Shown here one piece after another: positions 15,181-24,601 of a stretch of 64,000 bases of DNA. The stretch is from NCBI GenBank assembly GCA_900316845.1, contig ONEG01000004.1, forward strand, positions 153,790 through 217,789, given 5' to 3'. Every line of letters begins with the position of its first letter. Positions within the stretch are counted from its first letter, which is position 1. This DNA is from an uncultured Bacteroidales bacterium (GTDB lineage Bacteria; Bacteroidota; Bacteroidia; Bacteroidales; Paludibacteraceae). Under the pieces are notes generated by a model that was not told where the DNA came from, searched no databases, and saw only the letters and a program-made list of their open reading frames with translations. Both the position numbers and the translations under genes were made by a program.

Positions 15181-17001
15181 ATGAAAAAGATATATTTCTT
15201 TATCGTGGCATGTCTCCTGTCGTTGCCTCTCTTGACGGTCGCGCAGGATCTGGATCCCGCAGTTGTCTTAGCCGACACCTTCTATGCTGCAGCCGATTAC
15301 ACCGTACCCTCCTACTCGGAATTTCTGGTAGCTAAGAAAGCCGCGGTAGCAGACCCTTCACAGGTGAACCTGCAAGCCTTAGTGGACAAAGTAGCTGCGT
15401 TAAAAAGCAAGGAAGACCCATATAATATGGTTGCCACCATCAACGGTGACCCGAAGACACAAATGGCATTTGCGTGGTTTACCAACGACAGCATTACGGG
15501 CGGAGAGGTGCAAATCATTGCGAAAGAAAATGCCACCGAGGCCGATTTTAACACGCAGAGTGTCATTACTGTTCCTGCCGCCACGAAGCGTACCAAACAA
15601 ATGCGTTATGTAGGTATCTGTTCTTACATGGTCGTTGCGTCCGGAATTCCGGTGGGCGCCAAGTACAGGTATATCAGTCATAAAGCTTTAGCCACCGGCC
15701 TCACGCCCGGTACCGCCTATTCCTGGCGGGTGGGATACGAGGGGCACTGGAGTGATATTGCCCATTTCCGCACGGAAGATGACGAGCAAGGCGAGTACTC
15801 GTTCATCATTATGAGCGATAGTCATATTGAGAGCCCGATCTATATAAAAGAAGCCCGTCGGTGTGCTCTCGCGGCGGTAAAGACTGCGCCGGAAGCCCGT
15901 TTCTGCTGTTTCCCGGGCGATTTCGTAGAGGACGGGACATTGGCTAACTCCGAATGGGAATGGGAACGTTGGTTCGAAGAAGCGATGGAACCGGTTATCA
16001 AGGCGATGCCGATAGTTCCAACCGATGGTAACCACGACGATAGCCCGAACATCAATTATACGTATCACTTCAATACGAACAACTATTTCAACCTCGAGAT
16101 AACCAACAAACCGCAGTTTGACGGTATTACCTATAGTTTCGTTTACGGCGATGTACTATTCCTCGTATTCTCCATGCAAGATTATTGGCGCGAGTCCTAT
16201 GACCAATACACCAGAGGCTGGTCGGTGTATTTGACCGACCATGTCAGTTATTGGTTCCGCAAGCAGACGAATGCCAACCCCAATACCAGATACCGTCTGT
16301 CGTTGTCGCACTACAATCTCTTCTCCGGTTCAGATCACTCAACGGATGATGATCCCCCTTTGTTCCGGAAATGTATGTTGCCCACCTTCAAGGATTGTGA
16401 GATTGACGTGGCGTTACAGGGGCATGATCATACCTATGAGGTCATCGGACCGGTGGATCCCGATAGCTTGACGCCTATAATGGATGCTATCAGCGATCGG
16501 GAGCAAGTGCCTGTTAACGCAAATAAAAACATTACCGGTTATAAGAATGGTACGTATTGTACCGACGATGGTACTCTCTATTTCATCGGCGCTACCTGCG
16601 GACACAAGCGTTATTACCCCCACGGCCGACAAAGAATGGAGAACGAATATACCGAAGATCTGTCAATTCTGTTTGACAATAAACACCATAATGTAAAGAA
16701 CTATTTCGACCTCTTTACCGGCATGTTCGGCCAGCCGGAAGCGCCTACGTTTACGAAGATTACCGTGAAAGACGATTGTCTGGAGTTCAAATCTTATACC
16801 GCCGATGATGATGAAGGTAATGTCACTTTACTGAATACCATGCGGATCGTGCGAACCAACCCCCATACCACTCCCGAGGTGCGCGAAGGAATGGAGGCGC
16901 CGGTGATCATCAAAAACGGGGATAAGTTTATCCAAAACGGTAAACTCTTCATCCGACGTGACGGACGTACCTTCAACGGTTTAGGACAAGAAATAAAATA
17001 A
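15181..17001 (+). CDS. secreted purple acid phosphatase-like protein
   Basis: A 606-residue exported metallophosphoesterase with signal peptide 1-21. Residues 85-200 form the N-terminal Fn3-like domain of purple acid phosphatases (LTPGTAYSWRVGY). The catalytic domain has the metal ligands in order: MSDSHIE, FPGDFVED, TDGNHDD, and QGHDHTYE. The end, NGKLFIRRDGRTFNGLGQ, is the tail shared with neighbours. It likely frees phosphate from glycans or nucleotides at the cell surface. A paralogous domain follows in the next gene. Confidence 0.8.
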   Translation: MKKIYFFIVACLLSLPLLTVAQDLDPAVVLADTFYAAADYTVPSYSEFLVAKKAAVADPSQVNLQALVDKVAALKSKEDPYNMVATINGDPKTQMAFAWFTNDSITGGEVQIIAKENATEADFNTQSVITVPAATKRTKQMRYVGICSYMVVASGIPVGAKYRYISHKALATGLTPGTAYSWRVGYEGHWSDIAHFRTEDDEQGEYSFIIMSDSHIESPIYIKEARRCALAAVKTAPEARFCCFPGDFVEDGTLANSEWEWERWFEEAMEPVIKAMPIVPTDGNHDDSPNINYTYHFNTNNYFNLEITNKPQFDGITYSFVYGDVLFLVFSMQDYWRESYDQYTRGWSVYLTDHVSYWFRKQTNANPNTRYRLSLSHYNLFSGSDHSTDDDPPLFRKCMLPTFKDCEIDVALQGHDHTYEVIGPVDPDSLTPIMDAISDREQVPVNANKNITGYKNGTYCTDDGTLYFIGATCGHKRYYPHGRQRMENEYTEDLSILFDNKHHNVKNYFDLFTGMFGQPEAPTFTKITVKDDCLEFKSYTADDDEGNVTLLNTMRIVRTNPHTTPEVREGMEAPVIIKNGDKFIQNGKLFIRRDGRTFNGLGQEIK

Positions 17002-17026
17002 TTATTAATCATAAATCCAGTATGAC

Positions 17027-20000
17027 ATGAAAAAAATTCTACTTCTTTTGACGGTCAGCGCAGCGGTGCTGGGCGCGTCAGCAAGCAACCGTTATGTCTC
17101 GCCCACAGGCGATGACGGTGACGGTAAGTCGTGGGAACATGCGAAGACCACTATCGCCGGAGCTATCTGGGATGTCGGAGTCGGCGACACTATGTTCATC
17201 GCCGAAGGTGTGTACAACGAGCAGATTTCGGCACAGAATGGTGCTACCTATTTAGGCGGATACAATGCCGAGACGGGGCTGCGTGATCCGGAGTTGTACG
17301 AATCGATCATCGATGGTACGGGTCGTACCACATGGTCCTTCGTGAAGTATGATGGCGATCCCGACGCACGTATTACGGTGGACGGTCTGGTTTTCCGGAA
17401 TGCGAACCATAGCGAGTGGGGTGGTGCAGCCATGTATCTGCGCGGTAACATGACGATCAATAACTGCGTATTCCGCAACAACACCGGTGGTTCGAAGGCC
17501 GGTGGTATGTTTATTGACCCGTCGGGAACCGAGCAGACTATCATCAGCAACTGTCTTTTCGAGTATTGTAACAATACCGCAGGAGACCAAGCGGCAGCCA
17601 TTAGTTTTGAGGACAAGGCTAATTTGAATGCTTTGGTGGAGAACTGTATTATTCGCGGTTGTACGGGCGATGTTATGATTTATTCAAGGGTCGGTTCTGT
17701 CATCCGCAACTGCGTGGTGTATAACAACCATTCTTCCAAGAACGGCTGTCTCTATGGTAAGGGCGCGTTCATTAACTGTACGGTCGCTAACAACACGGGT
17801 GTCGATGGTCGTTATGCCGGTTGCCGCGTAGAGGGAACGGTAGTGAACTCTGTCTTCTGGGGCAATACGGCACCGAATGCACCGAATGTGAACTACGTCG
17901 CAAGTGGTAAATGTACGTATAGCAAGGCGGATGCAGGAACGGGTATTACGCTTGGTCTGAATACGGATAATAATGCTGCGGATGGTCCTAATTTCCGTAG
18001 CCCGACAGGTTTTGCAGGTGTACCGACATCTGAGGCAGAGAGAATGGCAGTAGCAAATGCGGATTTCTCACTGACCGATGCTTCTACTCCGCTGCTCAAT
18101 AACGGCGATGCGACGCAGGCTCCGGCAACGGATATTATCGGTGTAACGCGTCCGAAAGGAGCAGGTGTGGAAATAGGAGCTTATGAGTATGATCCGGACG
18201 CTACGGTGATTGCCGTTACAGGCGTAAGTATCACTCCGGCTTCCATCGAGATCATCGAAGGCAAGACGGGTACATTGGTAGCTGAGGTAGTGCCGGCTAA
18301 TGCCAATAACAAACGCGTTACCTGGTCGATGGACGATCCGGCGATTGCTACTATTCAGAATGGAAAGATCACCGGTGTAACGCCGGGGACGACTACTGCG
18401 AGGGTTACGACCCAGGAAGGTGGTTTTACTGCAGCAGCTACGGTAGTGATTGCGCCGAAACCGCCTGTGAAATATCCGCATGAGGTAGTAGAAGCTGAGG
18501 CTATGTACCATATAGAGGACTACACGATTCCGAGTTTCATCCCGTATCTGGTGGCTAAAGAAATAGCTAAGATCGATAGTATGGAACCGGACAATGTTGA
18601 TTTGTTGCCGACTATTCCTGAGAAAGTTGCTGCGATGCAAGAGAAGATCGGTGAGCTGAAAGTGAAAGAGTATCCGTACAACCAGATCGCTACTATCTAT
18701 GGTGATCCGGCTACCCACATGGGCTTCTGCTGGTTCACGAACGGCGGTATTACAGAAGGTAAGGTACAGCTGGTAGCGATGGCTAATGCTACGGCAGAGG
18801 ACTTTACCGAATCGAACGGAGTGATTGAAGTAAGCGCTCAGACGACGGACGCTACGCTCCATTACACGCCTATCCAGGCATCGGAGAGTCCGAAGTACGA
18901 TATCTGTACTGCAGCCGGTCTGCCGCGTAACACGAAGTTTAACTACGTGAGCCATAAGGCGCAGGCTACTACCTTGCAACCGGGTACAGTATATAGCTGG
19001 CGTGTAGGTTATGGGGAGTATTGGAGTGAGATAGCACAATTCGTGACCAAAGAGGCTAATCAGGGTGATTTCTCCTTCGTCTATATGACCGACAGCCATA
19101 TACAAGACTACGAGTATATCGATCAGGCTCGCCAGTGTGCAGCGGCAGTAGCCAAGAACGAACCGGACGCTAAGTTTTGTCTGTTCCCGGGTGACTTTGC
19201 CGATACAGGAGGTGACACTAACTCCGAGTGGCAATGGGAGCAGTGGTTCGAAGGCTCGATGCGTCCGGCATTGAACAAGATGGCTTTTGTGCCGACCGAT
19301 GGTAATCACGATGACAGTAAGAGTCTGAACTACGACTACCATTTCAATACCGACTGGGGCTTTGCGAATGCCGCGGAGACCAAACCGCAGTTCAAGGGTA
19401 TTACCTATAGTTTTGTCTATGGCGATGTGTTGTTCCTGGTTTATTCGTTGCAGGACTGGTGGCGCGCACAAGGTAGTAGCGAGCAATCCATGCGCTCTTC
19501 TTATCTGAGCAAAGATGTGGCAAACTGGTTCAAGTCAGAGATTGCAAAGTATCCAAATACCAAGTATCGTGTGACGATCTCTCATAAGAACCTCTTCTCG
19601 GGTGCAGGTCACCATACGGATGACGAGTGCCCGTTGTTGAGAAATATGATGCTGCCGATCTTCAAAGAGTGCGAGATCGACCTTGCTATCCAAGGCCACG
19701 ACCACTGCTACGAAGTGATTGGTCCGGTTAATCCGGATACCTGGACACTTGTTCCGGGGTCCGTAACGGATACTGTACGTATAGCACCTGAGGCTACCGG
19801 CAGATGGGAAAGAAGTGAGAACAAGACCGGCCTGGAAGGCGGTACGTTTAAGACCGATGAAGGTACGCTTTATTTCATTGGCACAACCTGTGGTCGTAAG
19901 CGTTACGAGCCGCACAACCGTGCTTTGATGGAAGAGGAGTATACGACCGATCCAAGTATTCTCTTTGACTACCACCACCATAATGTCAATAATCTCTTTG

Positions 20001-20293
20001 ATCTGTTTAATACTAAGTTCGGTCAGCCGGGAGCACCGAGTTACAGCCGATTCAATGTAACGGCCCAGGGCATTGAGGTGATTACCTATAAGACCGATGC
20101 AGAAGGTAATAAGACGGTTTATAACACTATTCATGTAAAACGTGACGCTCCTCACTCAGCTCCGTTAGGATATGAGAATGTGCAGGTGGAGCAACCGGTT
20201 CGGAATGGTGATAAATTCATCAGCAAAGGCCAGTTGTATATTATGAAGGATGGTGCTATCTATAACGTTATTGGGCAGAAAATTGCCCAATAA
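17027..20293 (+). CDS. beta-helix / Big2 / purple acid phosphatase fusion protein
   Basis: A 1088-residue exported protein with at least four parts. Signal peptide 1-19; right-handed beta-helix about 20-390 with right-hand repeats (NNCVFRNNTGG, SNCLFEYCNN, RNCVVYNNHSS); a Big2 domain about 398-480 (VTGVSITPASIEI...GTTTARVTT); and a purple acid phosphatase module about 485-1060 with MTDSHIQD, FPGDFADT, TDGNHDD, QGHDHCYE. The tail is KGQLYIMKDGAIYNVIGQ. The phosphatase half is a paralogue of the previous gene. A polyvalent glycan-binding phosphatase is inferred. A perfect 12-bp inverted repeat overlaps its stop codon. Confidence 0.8.
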   Translation: MKKILLLLTVSAAVLGASASNRYVSPTGDDGDGKSWEHAKTTIAGAIWDVGVGDTMFIAEGVYNEQISAQNGATYLGGYNAETGLRDPELYESIIDGTGRTTWSFVKYDGDPDARITVDGLVFRNANHSEWGGAAMYLRGNMTINNCVFRNNTGGSKAGGMFIDPSGTEQTIISNCLFEYCNNTAGDQAAAISFEDKANLNALVENCIIRGCTGDVMIYSRVGSVIRNCVVYNNHSSKNGCLYGKGAFINCTVANNTGVDGRYAGCRVEGTVVNSVFWGNTAPNAPNVNYVASGKCTYSKADAGTGITLGLNTDNNAADGPNFRSPTGFAGVPTSEAERMAVANADFSLTDASTPLLNNGDATQAPATDIIGVTRPKGAGVEIGAYEYDPDATVIAVTGVSITPASIEIIEGKTGTLVAEVVPANANNKRVTWSMDDPAIATIQNGKITGVTPGTTTARVTTQEGGFTAAATVVIAPKPPVKYPHEVVEAEAMYHIEDYTIPSFIPYLVAKEIAKIDSMEPDNVDLLPTIPEKVAAMQEKIGELKVKEYPYNQIATIYGDPATHMGFCWFTNGGITEGKVQLVAMANATAEDFTESNGVIEVSAQTTDATLHYTPIQASESPKYDICTAAGLPRNTKFNYVSHKAQATTLQPGTVYSWRVGYGEYWSEIAQFVTKEANQGDFSFVYMTDSHIQDYEYIDQARQCAAAVAKNEPDAKFCLFPGDFADTGGDTNSEWQWEQWFEGSMRPALNKMAFVPTDGNHDDSKSLNYDYHFNTDWGFANAAETKPQFKGITYSFVYGDVLFLVYSLQDWWRAQGSSEQSMRSSYLSKDVANWFKSEIAKYPNTKYRVTISHKNLFSGAGHHTDDECPLLRNMMLPIFKECEIDLAIQGHDHCYEVIGPVNPDTWTLVPGSVTDTVRIAPEATGRWERSENKTGLEGGTFKTDEGTLYFIGTTCGRKRYEPHNRALMEEEYTTDPSILFDYHHHNVNNLFDLFNTKFGQPGAPSYSRFNVTAQGIEVITYKTDAEGNKTVYNTIHVKRDAPHSAPLGYENVQVEQPVRNGDKFISKGQLYIMKDGAIYNVIGQKIAQ

Positions 20294-20296
20294 CGT
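20265..20296. terminator. 12-bp perfect inverted repeat over a stop codon
   Basis: ACGTTATTGGGC, 8-base loop, GCCCAATAACGT. It includes the last codons (GQKIAQ) and the TAA. No long T run follows, so it may reduce rather than end transcription. Confidence 0.5.
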
Positions 20297-20351
20297 GCCT
20301 TCGGGCAATATCTATTTAACCCTAATATCAACTTAATTAATCACAATTATT

Positions 20352-22322
20352 ATGAAAAAGATTTTCTCTTTTGTTGCTGCCGCTCTGGTAGCAGTAGCAG
20401 TAAGTGCACAAACGGATTTCTCGACACCGTATTATTGCGCTGCCGATGATGCTGTATTGACCGGAGGTTCATCTTCCAATTTCTTTCTGAAATCAGATGT
20501 TACTCCGCACTGTGTGGCTTGGAGCGATGTCAGTCTCTCTTCGAACGCCAAAGCTACTTGGACTATCAACGCTACGCGTGGTTGCTATGTTTCCGTATCT
20601 TTGGATTTAGGTCCGGTAATTGCGTCTAACAAGCACAATTTTGAAATCCGAATCTATGATTCCAATAACAACCTCAAAGGTATGGTTACCGAAGGTGGAG
20701 AGAATACGGCTTCTATGCAAGTAAAGGAAATTGACGGTACGATTCTTATACCATTAGCAGGAGCTTACACCGTAGAGGTATATAATAACCGCGATTGGGG
20801 TAAAGGAACTATCAATAATGTTATCCTCACTTATGCAGCCGATGCACCGTCTGAGATTATTGAGGTTACATCGGTAGAACTCAACAAAACGGCGGTAACG
20901 CTGGATCTTGAGGAGGTTGAGTTGTTGACAGCAACGGTTACCCCGGATAACGCAACAGATCCTTCTGTTACTTGGGTAAGTAGCAATCCTGAAGTAGCTA
21001 CAGTAAATGAGAACGGCTTTATAACGGCAGTAGCTGCCGGTAAAGCAAACATAACCGCAACGGCAGGCGAACAATCCGCTGTCTGCGAAGTAACAGTAGC
21101 TGCAGCAGATGTTCCGAGTACGAATTTCGCAGGTGGGTATTATTTCCTGGGTAAGAATGCGCATCTGGAAGGAGCCATCTGGAAAAATGAAGACTACAAA
21201 CTCTATGGTGATGGCGGCCATAATAAGAATTATGGTACTGCATCTTGGACGATTAATGTAACCAAAGCTTGCATCGTAGAAGGTATGCTTATGGGCGTAG
21301 AAGGAGGACACACCTTTGGTTTGGATGTCTATGATTCGGAGGATAACTTGATCGGCTCGCTTGAGCAGGCTGAAGGTTCTACCTGGTGGACTGGTAATAT
21401 TTCTTTAGACGGAGGAGAACAGAAGACTATCACATTCCCGGCTGCCGGTGTTTATACGGTTAAATTGCGCAATACCCAGGAATGGTCTTCCGGCAAAGTG
21501 CAAAATATCTGCCTTACCTATGTAGCAGATGCTCCTATTACTCTCTATTTGAAACTTAGTGAAGGAGACGGCAATTGGGCAAGTTGGCCTGCTAAGTATG
21601 CGATCTATTATTTCATTGATGAAGAAACGAACGGTTGGTCGGAATTTATGACCGCAGTACCTGAGACGACGAATATTTATGTTGGTACTATCCCTGCAGA
21701 GTATGCAGACGAGCACATTATTTTCGTTCGTTTGGATGGCGAAGCTACTGCACCTAATTGGGATGACAGATGGAGTCAAACCGTTAATCTGGAAATTCCG
21801 GATGGCAAAGACTTCTTCATAGTTACAAGTGGAGGAACCGGAAATGAGTGTGACGGTGTATGGGCAAAGTACGGCGAAGAGTATGTACCGCAGCATGCTG
21901 ACGGTTACTATCTCGTAGGTACATTTGGAGGACAGGGTACATGGTCTGCTAATGACGTGATGATGATGACATTGAATACGGAGGCAGGTCATGAAGAGTA
22001 TATGATTACTGTTACTCTGGCGGAAGGCGACGAGTTAAAGGTGATTAAGAGTGAGAGTGATATCTACACATGGTATCCGGATGGAAACCCCAACTATGTG
22101 GTTGATGCAGAGCACGCGGGAGAGAAAACCATCTACTTCCGTCCTGATGGTTTAGGTGACGAAGCGTTCTATCATGGCTACATTTACATCGCGCCGAACG
22201 AACCAACCGCTTTGCATAACACCAGTACCGAAGTTAAAGTCCAAAAGATGATTGAGAATGGGCAGATGGTTATTATGAAGAATGGTGTGAAGTACAATGT
22301 ATTAGGTGCTTTTGTAAAGTAA
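20352..22322 (+). CDS. secreted Big2/beta-sandwich protein with C-terminal tail
   Basis: A 656-residue exported protein, signal peptide 1-19. Two related beta-sandwich modules (about 25-165 and 255-395, sharing WTIN(A/V)T(R/K)(G/A)C and NNVILTYAADAP / QNICLTYVADAP) flank a Big2 domain (about 172-250). Further sandwich domains (about 400-520 and 525-620, YYLVGTFGGQGTWSA) resemble starch-binding SusE/F-type modules. Tail: NGQMVIMKNGVKYNVLG. No enzyme motif; a surface glycan-binding role is inferred. It is the last gene before a strong terminator. Confidence 0.7.
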   Translation: MKKIFSFVAAALVAVAVSAQTDFSTPYYCAADDAVLTGGSSSNFFLKSDVTPHCVAWSDVSLSSNAKATWTINATRGCYVSVSLDLGPVIASNKHNFEIRIYDSNNNLKGMVTEGGENTASMQVKEIDGTILIPLAGAYTVEVYNNRDWGKGTINNVILTYAADAPSEIIEVTSVELNKTAVTLDLEEVELLTATVTPDNATDPSVTWVSSNPEVATVNENGFITAVAAGKANITATAGEQSAVCEVTVAAADVPSTNFAGGYYFLGKNAHLEGAIWKNEDYKLYGDGGHNKNYGTASWTINVTKACIVEGMLMGVEGGHTFGLDVYDSEDNLIGSLEQAEGSTWWTGNISLDGGEQKTITFPAAGVYTVKLRNTQEWSSGKVQNICLTYVADAPITLYLKLSEGDGNWASWPAKYAIYYFIDEETNGWSEFMTAVPETTNIYVGTIPAEYADEHIIFVRLDGEATAPNWDDRWSQTVNLEIPDGKDFFIVTSGGTGNECDGVWAKYGEEYVPQHADGYYLVGTFGGQGTWSANDVMMMTLNTEAGHEEYMITVTLAEGDELKVIKSESDIYTWYPDGNPNYVVDAEHAGEKTIYFRPDGLGDEAFYHGYIYIAPNEPTALHNTSTEVKVQKMIENGQMVIMKNGVKYNVLGAFVK

Positions 22323-22366
22323 AAAAGAGGTACAAAATGTATATATATACATAGTATATATATAGT

Positions 22367-22406
22367 AAAAGAGGGGCGAAAAATTGGTTTCGCTCCTCTT
22401 TTTTTG
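22367..22406 (+). terminator. rho-independent terminator
   Basis: AAAAGAGGGGCGAAA, loop AATTGG, TTTCGCTCCTCTTTTTTT. It ends the 10-22 kb operon. Confidence 0.9.
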
Positions 22407-22413
22407 TGGATTC

Positions 22414-22457
22414 ATCCTATGGTGATCCTATGGTGATCTTATGGTGATCCTATGGTG
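22414..22457. repeat. 44-bp block of four 11-bp units
   Basis: atcctatggtg, atcctatggtg, atcttatggtg, atcctatggtg, between the terminator and the 3' end of the DeoR gene. Confidence 0.9.
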
Positions 22458-22468
22458 CGGGTCTTATA

Positions 22469-23245
22469 TTATACTATTTTGACGTCTATATTCATCGCTT
22501 TGAGTTTGGTAGCCATGCCAGCGGGGATGGCGGAGTCGGTAATGATGGTGTTGAGGTCTTTGGCGTTGGCGACGAAGGAGAAGCTTCGTTTGTTGAATTT
22601 GGAGGAGTCAAAGACTGCGATCACCTGTGAAGCCTGCTGAATCATGAGTTGGTTGAGAAGCGCTTCTTCGAGGTTCGGGGTAGAGATGCCGTTTTCCAAG
22701 GAGAAGGAGTCCACGCCGAGGAAGAGTTTGTACTCGGTGAAGTTTCGGAGGACGGAGAGTGCAAGGGGTCCGACGGTGGAGTAGCTGTTGAGGCGTACGT
22801 GTCCGCCGATGAGGACTACCTCGAAGCGTTTGTAGACCATCAGTTCCATAGCGATGTTGAGGGCATTGGTCACGATATGGAGGTTATGGAACTTGTGGAG
22901 GTTTTTGGCAATCTCCATGGTGGTTGTACCGCTGTCAAGCATGATGTAATCACCCTCTTTGATGAGTTTGGTAGCTTCGATTCCGATGCGCTCTTTCTCC
23001 CGGAAGTTAAACATCCGTTTCTTGGTGATGGCGGTATCTTCGTTGAGGTTCTCGATGGGTTTTCTTATGGCTCCGCCTCGTGTGCGGATGAGGAGTTTGC
23101 GGTTTTGCAGGATGGTCAGATCCTTACGAATGGTCACTTCCGAAATACCGGTTTCCTTGCTCAATTCAGAAACCAGGACCTCCTCTTTGGTCTCAAGTTG
23201 TTTTAAGATAAGCGCTCTGCGCTCTTTGGCGGATGAGAGATTCAT
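22469..23245 (-). CDS. DeoR-family transcriptional regulator (AgaR-like)
   Basis: About 258 residues. N-terminal winged helix (SSAKERRALILKQLETKEEVLVSELSKETGISEVTIRKDL) and C-terminal sugar-phosphate sensor domain (DSGTTTMEIAKNL, TNALNIAMEL, LIGGHVR, LGVDSFSLENGIST, FDSSKFNKRSF). The ATG at 23245 is chosen because the DeoR motif starts right after it and the promoter lies 27 bases upstream; a longer frame would start inside the promoter. DeoR repressors respond to sugar phosphates. It faces a glycan locus and TTTCG sites lie in the shared upstream region and in front of agaS, so both are likely targets. Confidence 0.85.
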   Translation of the reverse strand: MNLSSAKERRALILKQLETKEEVLVSELSKETGISEVTIRKDLTILQNRKLLIRTRGGAIRKPIENLNEDTAITKKRMFNFREKERIGIEATKLIKEGDYIMLDSGTTTMEIAKNLHKFHNLHIVTNALNIAMELMVYKRFEVVLIGGHVRLNSYSTVGPLALSVLRNFTEYKLFLGVDSFSLENGISTPNLEEALLNQLMIQQASQVIAVFDSSKFNKRSFSFVANAKDLNTIITDSAIPAGMATKLKAMNIDVKIV

Positions 23246-23271
23246 ATGGGTTACGGGTAACAAATCGAGTG

Positions 23272-23279
23272 CAAAGGTA
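23272..23279 (-). promoter_or_regulatory. -7 box of the deoR-like gene promoter
   Basis: TACCTTTG followed by GC on the minus strand, 27 bases before the start codon. Confidence 0.75.
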
Positions 23280-23320
23280 CGAAATATTTTCGAAATATGC
23301 AAATAAAAAGTTCTAATCAA

Positions 23321-23342
23321 AAGTTTCGAAACATTTCGAAAG
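23321..23342. promoter_or_regulatory. candidate DeoR operator, twin TTTCGAAA
   Basis: Two TTTCGAAA palindromes separated by CA, and a third TTCGAA at 23289. They lie between the divergent promoters of the regulator and the glycan locus, as expected for an autoregulated repressor. Confidence 0.5.
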
Positions 23343-23461
23343 TCCTTTTTGTGATATTGGCAGATGCGTAAAATACTTATTTACAGGCAGTTAAATTGCG
23401 CGCGTGTGAATATGTGCTTTTCAGCATATTAATAATATATACATTATTTAAGAAAAAGTAG

Positions 23462-23469
23462 TAATTTTG
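23462..23469 (+). promoter_or_regulatory. -7 box of the glycan-locus promoter
   Basis: TAATTTTG followed by CG, 25 bases before the start at 23494. Its sequence context matches that of the agaS promoter. Confidence 0.7.
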
Positions 23470-23493
23470 CGCCGGAATTAAATTCGATGCACT

Positions 23494-24600
23494 ATGAGAA
23501 ATACCTTATTCATCTTAACAGTTGCGGCTTTGGCATTCGTATCGTGCGCCAAGCAGGAGTCTTGTGAAAATCAATCGGAGTCTGCTTCTCCGGTAGATGG
23601 CATTCTGCTGAAGGATTTCAATCCGACGGTAGTGGATAATGTCCCTGTGACGTATATCGAGCGTGCGAAGTTTGATATTATCGACATGCACGCTCATGAT
23701 TACGCAGAGACGGAGGAAGAGATTGCCCAATGGCGCAAGACGATGGATGAAGTGGGCGTACTGAACACGGCTGTGATGCATTGTTCGTGGATCGGCAGGC
23801 CGTTTGAGGAGTATGTAGCGGCTTATGGCCCGTACAAAGACCGTTTCCGTTTCTGGTGCTGCTTTGATTATACCGATATGAGCGAAGCGGGTATCCAGAA
23901 GGCTTGCGAGACCTTGGAGCACTATCATGAGATGGGTGCCATCGGTGTCGGCGAGTTGGGCGACAAGGGGGAAGGTGATACGTACGCCCGTCCGGGTGAC
24001 GGAACGGGAATTCATATCGACGATCCGCGTATCCAACCGCTGATTCGCAAGGCCGGTGAGTTGAAGATGCCGATCAGTATTCATATTGCTGAGCCGTACT
24101 GGATGTACCTGCCGATGGATTCTACGAATGACGGTCTGGCAAACGCTGTAGTTTGGCATGTGGATACTACTAACTGCCTGGGTTACAATGCGTTAGTGCA
24201 GACGTTTGAGAACGCTGTACGTGAGAATCCGAACACGATTTTCATTGCGTGCCACTACCTGAATATGAACCACGACCTGCCGAGGCTGGGTGCGTTGTTA
24301 GACAAATATCCGAATATGTATATCGATATCGCTGCCCGTGTAGCCGAATCCGCGCACACGCCACGCGCGACGCGCGAGTTCCTTATTAAATATCAGGACC
24401 GCGTGCTTTTCGGTACGGATAATGGTATGGATCCGGAAATGTATCGCAAGATCTTCCGCGTGTTGGAGTCGAACGACGAGCATTTCTATGTTTCGGATTA
24501 TAACTATCATTGGGCGCTGAGCGGATTTAACCTGCCGGATGAGGTGCTGAAGAAGATTTACCACGATAACGCAGAACGGATTTTGACGGAGTATAAATAA
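23494..24600 (+). CDS. amidohydrolase-family lipoprotein
   Basis: A 368-residue lipoprotein (lipobox FVSCAK) with the TIM-barrel amidohydrolase-2 fold: DMHAHDY near residue 64 (metal HxH), HIAEPYW near 193, ACHYLNMN, and FGTDNGMDP with a metal Asp near 310. Such proteins hydrolyse or decarboxylate small ring compounds or sugar lactones; the substrate is not readable. First gene of the locus, separated by one base from the hydrolase gene. Confidence 0.75.
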   Translation: MRNTLFILTVAALAFVSCAKQESCENQSESASPVDGILLKDFNPTVVDNVPVTYIERAKFDIIDMHAHDYAETEEEIAQWRKTMDEVGVLNTAVMHCSWIGRPFEEYVAAYGPYKDRFRFWCCFDYTDMSEAGIQKACETLEHYHEMGAIGVGELGDKGEGDTYARPGDGTGIHIDDPRIQPLIRKAGELKMPISIHIAEPYWMYLPMDSTNDGLANAVVWHVDTTNCLGYNALVQTFENAVRENPNTIFIACHYLNMNHDLPRLGALLDKYPNMYIDIAARVAESAHTPRATREFLIKYQDRVLFGTDNGMDPEMYRKIFRVLESNDEHFYVSDYNYHWALSGFNLPDEVLKKIYHDNAERILTEYK

Positions 24601-24601
24601 T

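Noticed and set aside
18068-19486. 472-codon minus-strand frame opposite the fusion phosphatase
   Set aside because: Antisense shadow; residues are those expected from reversing the real gene.
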